Shown piece after piece: positions 7,941-14,717 of a stretch of DNA of 41,362 bases (the first letter of the stretch is position 1; every line of letters starts with the position of its first letter). The position numbers and the translations under genes were made by a program. The notes beneath the pieces are model-generated. The model was given only the letters and a program-made list of their open reading frames with translations. It was not told where the DNA came from and ran no database searches. The stretch is from Actinomycetota bacterium. Lineage in GTDB: Bacteria > Actinomycetota > Acidimicrobiia > IMCC26256 > PALSA-555. The stretch lies in NCBI GenBank assembly GCA_003140175.1, contig PLJD01000012.1, positions 1-41,362 of the forward strand, written 5' to 3'.

Positions 7941-8501
7941 TTAGGTGCCGAGCCAGCCCTCGGCGCGGGTCAGCAAGAAGCGGCTGACCTCGAGACAGCG
8001 GTCGAGGAGCTCGCAGGACACGGCGTCGCCGTCGCGGATCCGCAGCAGGGAGACCCGCTGGTGGGCGACGACCCGCAACGCCCGTTCGGGCGCTTCGGTC
8101 GCGGAGGGGATCGAGTCGATCGCCGACACCTCGAGGGGCAGCTCGGGGCCACCGATGCCGGCGAGATCGGTGGCCAGGACGAGCAGGTCGGGGTTCTGGG
8201 GGAACGGGGGGAGGCCCCAGGTGAAATTGAGGGGGAACTCGTACTCGTCGGTCGGGTCGTCACCCTCGGGGCGGGCCATCACCGCGTCTTCGAAGCCGAG
8301 GAGCACGCGGGGATCGATCTCGAGCGACAGGTACAGGTCGACGGGGCCCTCGCAGCCCTCCTCAGGGTGGACGTCGACCTCCCAGGTCTGGCGCAGCGAG
8401 TAGCTCTCGACGAAGTGCCGCTCGTCGTGCACGTGGAAGCCGTGCTCGACCGCGTGGTCCTTGAGGTCGGCGACGAACCCCGCGACGTCGATCACGGCCA
8501 T
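7941..8501 (-). CDS. Conserved actinobacterial protein of unknown function
   Basis: 186 residues, acidic, no signal peptide or TM segment. It has well-mixed composition with conserved-looking stretches (YLSLEIDPRVLLGFEDAV, FTWGLPPFPQNPDLLVLATDLAGIGG) and the G/C third positions of its neighbours, so it is a real gene. It starts one base after the rdgB stop on the same strand and is the last gene of the murI / Rv1339-like / rph / rdgB run. I do not recognise a named domain. Its position suggests co-transcription with nucleotide- and RNA-maintenance genes, but no role can be read from the sequence. Confidence 0.8.
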   Translation of the reverse strand: MAVIDVAGFVADLKDHAVEHGFHVHDERHFVESYSLRQTWEVDVHPEEGCEGPVDLYLSLEIDPRVLLGFEDAVMARPEGDDPTDEYEFPLNFTWGLPPFPQNPDLLVLATDLAGIGGPELPLEVSAIDSIPSATEAPERALRVVAHQRVSLLRIRDGDAVSCELLDRCLEVSRFLLTRAEGWLGT

Positions 8502-8502
8502 T

Positions 8503-9165
8503 TCAGACCTCCCCGTGGTCGTTGGTGTGCTCGGCGCCGGGTTCGCGGTCCGGCGGGTCGAGGTGCCCCGCCTGGCCGAGGATCGCGAGGCCTTCGGCGA
8601 GCGTACGGAACGCCTCGCCGCGATGGGAGCATGCGTGCTTCTCGGCCGGGCTCAGCTCGGCGAAGGTTCGTCCGTCTCCGGCGTCCGCGATGAACACCGA
8701 GTCGTACCCGAATCCGCCGGTGCCTCGCCGTTCGCTGGCGATCGTCCCCGCGGCCCTTCCGATCGCGGCGAGCTCGCGACCGTCGGGGAAGCTCGCCACC
8801 GCGACCGTCACGAACCGGGCTCGGCGTCGCTCCAGGGGCACGCCGCGCAGCCGCTCGAGGAGGAGGGCCACGTTTTCCTCGTCTCTGGCGGCTGGTCCCG
8901 CGAATCGTGCTGAGCGCACGCCGGGTGCGCCGTCGAGCGCGTCGACCTCCAGCCCGGTGTCGTCGGCGATGGCGGCATCGCCGGTCGCGTCTCGCAGCGC
9001 GCGGGCCTTCAGGCGGGCGTTGTCCTCGAGGGTGGCACCGACCTCGTCGACGGCGGGGACGTCGGCGGGGCGCGGCGCCAACTCCAGCGGAAGGTGCGCT
9101 GCGGCGAGGACGTCGACGATCTCGCGGCTTTTGGCCGGGTTGGCGGTGGCGAGCACGAACCGCAT
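8503..9165 (-). CDS. rdgB: XTP/dITP diphosphatase (RdgB/HAM1)
   Basis: 220 residues. It hydrolyses non-canonical purine triphosphates (ITP, dITP, XTP) to monophosphate plus pyrophosphate, keeping them out of nucleic acids. Family motifs in order: N-terminal VLATANPAK (usual T/SxNxxK), TLEDNARLKARAL, the metal-binding IADDTGLEVDALDGAPGV, GTGGFGYDSVF, then LSPAEKHACSHRGEAF. The second Lys-containing motif is close to the consensus SHRGxA. The C-terminal 20 residues are a variable tail. It follows rph by 8 bases, the same pairing and order as rphA-Rv1341 in M. tuberculosis, so co-transcription is likely. Confidence 0.95.
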   Translation of the reverse strand: MRFVLATANPAKSREIVDVLAAAHLPLELAPRPADVPAVDEVGATLEDNARLKARALRDATGDAAIADDTGLEVDALDGAPGVRSARFAGPAARDEENVALLLERLRGVPLERRRARFVTVAVASFPDGRELAAIGRAAGTIASERRGTGGFGYDSVFIADAGDGRTFAELSPAEKHACSHRGEAFRTLAEGLAILGQAGHLDPPDREPGAEHTNDHGEV

Positions 9166-9173
9166 GGTGCTCG

Positions 9174-9917
9174 TCAGCGCGGGCGGGGTGGCGGCGGCTC
9201 GGCAACCAGTGCGCGCTGGAGCTCGAAGATCTGCGCGATGCCCTGCTCGGCGAGGCCGAGGAACGAATCGAGCTCGTCGCGCGAGAAGGCCATCCCTTCG
9301 GCCGTTCCCTGCACCTCGATGAAGCGACCGGCGCCGGTCATGACGATGTTCATGTCCACCTCAGCGCGGGCGTCCTCGGAGTAGTCGAGGTCCAGGTGTG
9401 CCAACGCGTCCACCATCCCGACGGACACCGCCGCGCACGCGTCGGTGAGGGGATGCGTCGTCAGGCGACCGCCGGCGACGAGGCGGGTGCAGGCGTCGTG
9501 CAGCGCGACGTACGCGCCGCAGATCGACGCCGTGCGGGTCCCGCCGTCGGCTTGGAGAGCGTCGCAGTCCAGCGTGATTTGCACCTCGCCCATGGTGGCG
9601 AGGTCGGTCACGGCTCGCAGCGACCGGCCGATGAGGCGCTGGATCTCCTGGGTGCGTCCGGATTGGCGACCTCGCGCCGCTTCGCGGTTGCTCCGCTCGG
9701 TCGTCGAGCCGGGCAGCATCGAGTACTCGGCCGTCACCCAGCCCCGCCCCGTGCCGCGCATCCACGGCGGGACCCGCTCCTCGGCCGACGCGGTGCAGAG
9801 CACCCGGGTGCGTCCGAACTCGACGAGCACCGACCCGGCCGCGAACTCGGTGAAGTCGCGGGTGAAGGCGACCGGACGGAGTTCGTCGAGGTCGCGGCCA
9901 TCGCGTCGTGGACCCAT
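9174..9917 (-). CDS. rph: Ribonuclease PH
   Basis: 247 residues. Phosphorolytic 3'-to-5' exoribonuclease that trims tRNA 3' ends. Recognisable features: N-terminal [30 protein letters not shown], the Arg-rich [20 protein letters not shown] segment that binds phosphate and t[37 protein letters not shown] with the metal-binding Asp residues, and EVQGTAEG. The length is normal. A GGAGG sequence sits upstream of the ATG. It lies between the Rv1339-like hydrolase (23-base gap) and rdgB (8-base gap), all on one strand. Confidence 0.96.
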   Translation of the reverse strand: MGPRRDGRDLDELRPVAFTRDFTEFAAGSVLVEFGRTRVLCTASAEERVPPWMRGTGRGWVTAEYSMLPGSTTERSNREAARGRQSGRTQEIQRLIGRSLRAVTDLATMGEVQITLDCDALQADGGTRTASICGAYVALHDACTRLVAGGRLTTHPLTDACAAVSVGMVDALAHLDLDYSEDARAEVDMNIVMTGAGRFIEVQGTAEGMAFSRDELDSFLGLAEQGIAQIFELQRALVAEPPPPRPR

Positions 9918-9940
9918 CGGGTGTGCCTCCGAATTCCTAC

Positions 9941-10678
9941 TCAGACCGCTGTGACGAGGCCCGGCTCGGCGAGGATCACCGGCGCGCCGAACGCGCCCGA
10001 GCCTTCGGCTGCGATGAGCGTGGGATCGAGCTGGGGCCAGACATGGGTCAGCATGAGGCGGCGGGCGTTCGCGTCGCGTGCTGCGGCGCCGGCCTCCTTC
10101 GCCGAGAGGTGGATCGGGGCGGACTTGTTGTCGTGGAGGTAGGTGGCCTCCGACAGCACCAGGTCGGCGCCCGGCGGGAACGCCGCGACGCTCCAGCCGG
10201 GGCCGGTGTCCGAGGTGTACACCAGACGTGACCCGTCGGCGGTGAGCTCGACGGCGTACGTGGGGGGCGGGTGGTCGGTCCGCGCGAAGCGCAGGGTCAT
10301 GGATCCGATCGTGACGGGTTGGGTGTCGTCGATGGGGTGCCAGGAGAACGTGCCGCCCCAGTCGCCGTCGACGAGCGTCCCCAGGTGCTGCTCGAGGCCC
10401 GCCGGCGCATACACGGGAAACCCGACCCGATGGAGCGCATAGCGGAGCATGACGTGGAGGCCGTAGAGGTCGACGCAGTGGTCAGGGTGCGCGTGGGTGA
10501 TGACGAGTGCGGTGAGGTCCTCGACCGCGACGTGCTGTTGGAGGTGTCCGAAGGTGCCGTTGCCGCAGTCGATCCACACGGTGGTGGATCCGTCGCGGAC
10601 GAGGTAGCCGCTGCACGCACCGGCGTTCGGGCCCCCGTAGGAGCCGGAACAGCCGAGGATCGTCAGCTCCACGACCAC
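9941..10678 (-). CDS. Metallo-beta-lactamase-fold hydrolase, Rv1339-like (putative cyclic nucleotide phosphodiesterase)
   Basis: 245 residues. The metal-binding motif THAHPDH (His62, His64, Asp66, His67) is intact. Later metal ligands are expected at YTSDTGPG and the C-terminal LTHVWPQ. The N-terminal [24 protein letters not shown] is typical of RNase Z / class II-type phosphodiesterase relatives. M. tuberculosis Rv1339, between murI and rphA, is described as an atypical cAMP phosphodiesterase; the identical position here supports orthology, and that is the basis for the suggested activity. It starts at GTG, overlapping the end of murI by 16 bases (a second GTG at 10672 is possible), so it is translationally coupled to murI. 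Confidence 0.88.
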   Translation of the reverse strand: MVVELTILGCSGSYGGPNAGACSGYLVRDGSTTVWIDCGNGTFGHLQQHVAVEDLTALVITHAHPDHCVDLYGLHVMLRYALHRVGFPVYAPAGLEQHLGTLVDGDWGGTFSWHPIDDTQPVTIGSMTLRFARTDHPPPTYAVELTADGSRLVYTSDTGPGWSVAAFPPGADLVLSEATYLHDNKSAPIHLSAKEAGAAARDANARRLMLTHVWPQLDPTLIAAEGSGAFGAPVILAEPGLVTAV

Positions 10679-11460
10679 GCCTCCACGGCTTGGACCTCGG
10701 GGCCGAGGAAACGCGCCCCGAGGCGTCGGAACTGGGCGGGGTCGCCGCTGGTCACGAATCGGGGCCGAGCCGGGGGTCCGGCCGCGTCGGGACCACGGCT
10801 CAGCATCTCGCGAACCGTGAACGCCGTCTCGTCGGCGCTGGATACCAAGACGACGTCTCTGCCCATGACGTCGCCGATGGTACGGGCCAGCAGGGGGTAG
10901 TGCGTGCAGCCCAGCACCAGGGTGTCCACATCCTTGGCCCGCACCGGGGCCAAGAGACGCTCGGCGAGGATGTGGACCTGATCGGAGTCGACGTCACCCG
11001 CCTCGACGAACTCGACGAAGCCGGGACAGGCCGCGCAGACCAGCTCGAGCGTCGGGTCAAGACGAGCCGCGACGCGCTGGTAGGCGCCCGAGGCGATGGT
11101 CCCGACCGTGCCGATGATCCCGATCCGCCGCGATTCGCTGACTCGCAGCGCGGCGCGCAGACCGGGTTCGATGACGCCGACGACGGGCACCGTCAATCGG
11201 CTGGCGAGGGTGTCGAGCGCCGCGGCAGCCGCGCTGTTGCACGCCACGACGACCAACCAGGCGCCCTGGTCGACGAGCAGGTCGCCGATCTCGATCGCGT
11301 ACTTCAAGACCTCGTCGCGCGGTTTGGGCCCGTAGGGGAACCGACCGGAGTCGCCGAAGTAGAGGACGGGCTCGTCGGGCACGAGGTCGAGGAGGGACCG
11401 CACCACCGTGAGGCCCCCGAGCCCGGAGTCGAAGACGCCAACCGGGGCGCGTTCGGTCAC
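10663..11460 (-). CDS. murI: Glutamate racemase
   Basis: 265 residues from the GTG at 11460. Interconverts L- and D-glutamate for peptidoglycan. Motifs: GVFDSGLGGLTV with Asp11 and Ser12, YFGDSGRFPYG, catalytic Cys74 in VVACNSAAAA, VVGVIEPG, IGTVGTI, and the second catalytic Cys in LGCTHYPLL (about residue 185). I prefer the GTG at 11460 because GGAG lies upstream and it overlaps the tsaC stop in a GTGA; another in-frame GTG at 11487 would add nine unrelated residues. The gene is coupled to tsaC before it and to the Rv1339-like hydrolase after it. Confidence 0.95.
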   Translation of the reverse strand: MTERAPVGVFDSGLGGLTVVRSLLDLVPDEPVLYFGDSGRFPYGPKPRDEVLKYAIEIGDLLVDQGAWLVVVACNSAAAAALDTLASRLTVPVVGVIEPGLRAALRVSESRRIGIIGTVGTIASGAYQRVAARLDPTLELVCAACPGFVEFVEAGDVDSDQVHILAERLLAPVRAKDVDTLVLGCTHYPLLARTIGDVMGRDVVLVSSADETAFTVREMLSRGPDAAGPPARPRFVTSGDPAQFRRLGARFLGPEVQAVEAWSWS

Positions 11461-12464
11461 TGTTCTCGCTCCGTCGTGGGTTGGCACGCGGCGCGGGTGA
11501 GGCGGTCGGCGACCGCTGCGCCGAGCCCGCGGCGGGCTGGTGCGACGGCGAGGAGGACGTCGACGCCGCGCCGGTCCGCGTCGCGGAGCAGCGTGTACAG
11601 CTCGTGTGCGAGCTGGTCGACCGGGCCGGGCGTGTCGAGGCGCTCGACGTCGGAGGGCAGCGCGGGCAGTGGCGGCGCAGCGAGTACCCCGACGTGGGCA
11701 CCCGCCGCGACCAGGGCCTCGGCGCGTGGACCGAGCTCGTCGGCCCCGACGAGGACTACCCGGGCGTGGGGGGCGTAGTGCGACGCGAGCGTGCCCGGCG
11801 CGGCGATGGCACCGTCGACGCGGACGTCGAGGGGACGCTCCAGGATCGCCTCCAGATGCTCGCGCGGCAGCGCACCGAGGCGGACCACGACCGGCGCGTC
11901 GCCGGTGCAGTCCACGATCGTGGACTCGACGCCGACCCGACAGGGGCCGCCGTCGAGGACCAGGTCCACGTCACCGTCCAGGTCGGCCCGCACGTGCTCG
12001 GCGGTCGTCGGGCTGACGCGCCCGAACCGGTTCGCGGACGGGGCCGCGACCCCGCCGCCGAAGCGTTGCAGCAGCCGCTGGGCCAGCGGCTGGTCCGGCA
12101 CCCGCACGCCCACAGTGTCCCGGCCCCCCGTCACCTCGTCGGGCACCCCCGCGGCGCGGCGCACGAGCAGGGTCAGCGGTCCGGGCCAGCAGGCGTCGGC
12201 CAGCGCCCGCGCCGCGGAGGGCACCGTGGCGGCCCACGGAGCCAGGAGCTCGTCGACACCCGAGGCCGCCGGGAGGTGCACGATGACCGGGTGGGTCGTC
12301 GGGCGCCCCTTCACGGCGTAGAGGCGACGCAGGCCGGGCCGGCTGCGGGCGTCCGCGCCGAGCCCGTAGACGGTCTCGGTCGGGAACGCGACCAAGCCGC
12401 CGCGCCGCAGGACCGCGACGGCGTCGTCGAGGCCGCCGGTGCCGTTGTCCACGGCCCGTATCAT
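11457..12464 (-). CDS. L-threonylcarbamoyladenylate synthase (Sua5 type)
   Basis: 335 residues. Makes threonylcarbamoyl-AMP from threonine, bicarbonate and ATP for the t6A37 modification of ANN-decoding tRNAs. The N-terminal YrdC/TsaC domain (1 to about 205) shows GGLVAFPTETVYGLGADA, KGRPTTHPVIVHL, WPGPLTLL, TVGVRVPD and APSANRFGRVSPT. A linker (PGTLASHYAPHARVVLV) leads into a C-terminal Sua5 domain, so this is the long Sua5 form and not the short TsaC form. It overlaps murI by 4 bases. In M. tuberculosis the gene between cysM and murI is different (Rv1337), so tsaC here is a variation on that block. It is divergent from the broken VOC gene. Confidence 0.93.
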   Translation of the reverse strand: MIRAVDNGTGGLDDAVAVLRRGGLVAFPTETVYGLGADARSRPGLRRLYAVKGRPTTHPVIVHLPAASGVDELLAPWAATVPSAARALADACWPGPLTLLVRRAAGVPDEVTGGRDTVGVRVPDQPLAQRLLQRFGGGVAAPSANRFGRVSPTTAEHVRADLDGDVDLVLDGGPCRVGVESTIVDCTGDAPVVVRLGALPREHLEAILERPLDVRVDGAIAAPGTLASHYAPHARVVLVGADELGPRAEALVAAGAHVGVLAAPPLPALPSDVERLDTPGPVDQLAHELYTLLRDADRRGVDVLLAVAPARRGLGAAVADRLTRAACQPTTEREQ

Positions 12465-12509
12465 CGCCCAGCCGGCACGCCCGGACTGGCCTCGGGGGCT
12501 CGGAGATGA

Positions 12510-12531
12510 CGGAGGTCACGCGCCACCTCCG
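12510..12531. promoter_or_regulatory. Inverted repeat in the tsaC / VOC divergent promoter gap
   Basis: CGGAGGT (12510-12516) and ACCTCCG (12525-12531) form perfect 7-base arms around an 8-base spacer, in the 122-base gap between the starts of tsaC (minus) and the VOC gene (plus). It could be an operator or an RNA hairpin that hides an SD-like GGAGG. Chance is not excluded at this GC content. Confidence 0.3.
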
Positions 12532-12586
12532 GGGCGTGGTGCGCCCTGCGGCGCCCGCTGAACGCCCGCCGGGGACAAGGCGCACC

Positions 12587-12989
12587 ATGATTCACCGTGT
12601 CCGCACGGTCGGGGTCAACGTCGGCGACCAGGACCGCGCCGTCGAGCTCTACGTCACCAAGCTCGGCTTCGAGCTGCGCACCGACGAGCCAATGGGGCCG
12701 CCCGGCTCACCGAGATGGATCGAGATCGCACCGTCCGGCGCCGAGACCGCGCTTGTCCTCTTCACCCCGCTTCACCCCGCCGGGCGCGGAATCCCAGATC
12801 GGGACCTTCACCGGCTACGTGTTCGCCTGCGCCGACCCCGCCGCGACGCACCGCGAGCTCACCGCGGCGGGGGTGGTCTTCACCGAGGATCCCGCCGAGC
12901 AGCCCTGGGGCCGGTGGGCCCAGTTCCAGGACCCGGACGGCAACCCGTTCGGGCTCACCCAGCGCGAGGACTCCGCTACCAGTAGTTGA
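12587..12989 (+). pseudogene. VOC/glyoxalase-like protein, frameshifted by a 10-bp duplication
   Basis: A vicinal-oxygen-chelate fold protein split over two frames. The first frame runs from the ATG at 12587: RVRTVGVNVGDQDRAVELY, KLGFELRTDEPMG, RWIEIAPSGAETALVLFTP. At 12761-12780 the 10-base unit ttcaccccgc is duplicated. The rest is in the next frame: SQIGTFTGYVFACADPAA, TAAGVVFTEDPAEQPWG, QFQDPDGNPFGL, ending with TGA at 12989. Removing one copy gives a continuous product of about 130 residues with the normal two-part VOC layout and the C-terminal FQDPDGN metal-ligand motif. As written it would be truncated, with a missense tail to 12985. Its 3' end overlaps convergent cysM by 14 bases. The substrate is unknown. 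Confidence 0.85.
12761..12780 (+). repeat. 10-bp tandem duplication causing a frameshift
   Basis: ttcaccccgc occurs twice in direct succession (12761-12770, 12771-12780). Because 10 is not a multiple of three, the extra copy shifts the VOC gene by one base. With one copy the junction reads V-L-F-T-P-P-G-A-E-S-Q-I-G, in frame on both sides. Confidence 0.95.
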
Positions 12990-13911
12990 TCCGCGTGGCC
13001 CGCTCGGCGACCACGTCGATCGGGTCGGTCCACGCCCCCGACGACAGGTACTTCCAGCCCCCGTCGGGGAGCACGGCGACGACAGTGCCGGTCTCGAGCT
13101 CCGCCGCGGCTTTCACCGCTCCGGCGACCGCCGCGCCCGAGGAGACACCGGCGAAGACACCGCACTCGTTCAGCAGGCGCCGCAGCCACTCGATCGACTC
13201 GGGGGGCCGCACGACCAGCTTGCGGTCCAAGACACTCGGATCAAAGATCGGAGGCACGAACCCGTCGTCGAGCGAGCGCAGACCCTGGACCAGCTCCCCT
13301 GCCGGCGGCTCGACCGCCACCACCCGCACCGACGGTTTGCGCTCCTTCAGGAACCGTCCTGCGCCCATCAGCGTCCCGCTCGTGCCGAGCCCGGCGACGA
13401 ACACGTCGACCTCCGGGCAGTCTCGCCAAATCTCGGGGCCCGTGCCCTCGTAATGCGCGAGCGGATTCGCCGGGTTGCCGTACTGGAACAGCAACCGCAG
13501 CGACGGCTCGCGAGAAGCCAGCTCCTCGGCCAGTCGGATCGCCCCGTTGCTGCCCTCCTCCCCGGGCGAGAGCACGACCTCGGCGCCGAAGATCTCGAGG
13601 AGCTGGCGACGCTCGACCGACACGTTCTCGGGCATGACAACCCGCAGCCCGTACCCGCGCACCTTGGCGACGAGCGCGAGTCCGATGCCGGTGTTCCCCG
13701 ACGACGGTTCGAGGATCGTGTCGCCCCGATGCAACGCGCCGTCGCGTTCGGCGAGGTCGATCATCGCCAGGGCGATCCGGTCCTTCGAGGACCCGCCCGG
13801 GTTCTGACCCTCGAGCTTGGCGTAGATCCGGACGTCGGGCGTCGGCGAGAGGGCGTGGATCCCCACCAGCGGCGTGTCGCCGATGACACCGAGGATGCTC
13901 TCGACCCTCAT
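12976..13911 (-). CDS. cysM: CysO-dependent cysteine synthase
   Basis: 311-residue PLP-dependent beta-substitution enzyme. The PLP Lys43 sits in PGGSSKDRIAL. The substrate loop is EPSSGNTGIGLALV, the phosphate-binding glycines are in GLGTSGTLMGAG, and the C-terminal Ser motif is GVSSGAAVAGA. Mycobacterial CysM uses O-phosphoserine and the thiocarboxylate of the carrier CysO as sulfur donor. The adjacent cysO and mec genes on the same strand indicate the same route here. The family alone would also allow O-acetylserine sulfhydrylase (CysK), so the substrate call rests on context. The gap to cysO is 65 bases. Its stop overlaps the broken VOC gene on the other strand. Confidence 0.9.
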   Translation of the reverse strand: MRVESILGVIGDTPLVGIHALSPTPDVRIYAKLEGQNPGGSSKDRIALAMIDLAERDGALHRGDTILEPSSGNTGIGLALVAKVRGYGLRVVMPENVSVERRQLLEIFGAEVVLSPGEEGSNGAIRLAEELASREPSLRLLFQYGNPANPLAHYEGTGPEIWRDCPEVDVFVAGLGTSGTLMGAGRFLKERKPSVRVVAVEPPAGELVQGLRSLDDGFVPPIFDPSVLDRKLVVRPPESIEWLRRLLNECGVFAGVSSGAAVAGAVKAAAELETGTVVAVLPDGGWKYLSSGAWTDPIDVVAERATRINYW

Positions 13912-13976
13912 CGCCGGGTTCCCCGACGCGGGGCGTCGGGAGCCGGGCTGGGACCGGCGCCGGTCATGAGCGCCGA

Positions 13977-14252
13977 CTAGCCGCCCGCGACGGCGGGCAG
14001 GATCGAGAGGACGTCACCGTCGGTGACCTTCGTGTCGAGCCCCTCGAGGTATCGGATGTCATCGTCGTTGCGATAGACGTTGACGAACTTGTGCAACTGG
14101 CCGTCGTCATCGATGAGATTCCCGGCGAGGCCAGGGAACTGGCCGATCAGCGCGTGGAACACGTCTCCGACCGTCGCCCCATCGCTGGACACGGTGGCGA
14201 CGCCGCCGACGTGCGGGCGCAGGAGGGTGGGCACGCGAACCTCGACGGACAT
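13977..14252 (-). CDS. cysO: Sulfur-carrier protein CysO (ThiS/MoaD family)
   Basis: 91-residue ubiquitin-fold sulfur carrier. It has the beta-grasp pattern (VEVRVPTLLRPHVGG, VGDVFHALIGQFPGL, NVYRNDDDIRYLEGLDTKV, DGDVLSILPAVAGG) and ends in the diagnostic C-terminal Gly-Gly. That glycine is converted to a thiocarboxylate, which CysM uses to build a CysO-cysteine adduct. It lies between mec (9-base gap) and cysM on the same strand. MoaD and ThiS share the fold, but the mec-cysO-cysM context favours CysO. Confidence 0.93.
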   Translation of the reverse strand: MSVEVRVPTLLRPHVGGVATVSSDGATVGDVFHALIGQFPGLAGNLIDDDGQLHKFVNVYRNDDDIRYLEGLDTKVTDGDVLSILPAVAGG

Positions 14253-14261
14253 GACGTCAGT

Positions 14262-14717
14262 CTAGGAGTCGGTGAGCGACACCTCGCACTCCGCCACGAC
14301 ACCCTCCCGGATGCGATAGCTGCGGAGCACGGGTTCGGCGTGTTTCAGACTCACCAGCGCGTACACCCAGCTCGGCTCGAGCGCTTGGCGCACGTCGGTG
14401 TCGGACGGGTAGGCGTCCGAGTGGGTGTGCGAATGCCAGACCCCGATCAGGTCCTCGCCACGCGACTGGGCGTCACGCATGGCGTGGAGGAGATCACGGG
14501 ACTCGACCGTGTAGGTGCGCGCCGAGGCGTCGGCGTTGACGCACGGATAGACGGCGCTGACCAGGCCCTTCGGGTGCCCGTCCGCGTCGACCGGTCCCGC
14601 GAGGAGCCCGCACGCTTCGTCGGGCAACCCGTCGTAGCAGTGGGCGACGATGGTCCGGTAGTACGCCGTGGAGAGCCGCAGCACCGGATCCGCGAAGCCC
14701 GCGTCAGGTGCCGCCAC
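14262..14717 (-). CDS. mec: CysO-cysteine peptidase Mec (JAMM metalloprotease)
   Basis: 151-residue JAB1/MPN+ zinc protease that releases cysteine from the CysO-cysteine adduct. The JAMM motif is complete: catalytic Glu34 in PDEACGLLAG and the zinc site H95-x-H97-x7-S105-xx-D108 in WHSHTHSDAYPSDTD. The GTG at 14717 is preceded by GAGGA and overlaps the end of the upstream CoxL-type gene by 14 bases; an in-frame GTG at 14684 would give an N-terminus closer to mycobacterial Mec and is an alternative. It is followed within 9 bases by cysO. Confidence 0.93.
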   Translation of the reverse strand: MAAPDAGFADPVLRLSTAYYRTIVAHCYDGLPDEACGLLAGPVDADGHPKGLVSAVYPCVNADASARTYTVESRDLLHAMRDAQSRGEDLIGVWHSHTHSDAYPSDTDVRQALEPSWVYALVSLKHAEPVLRSYRIREGVVAECEVSLTDS

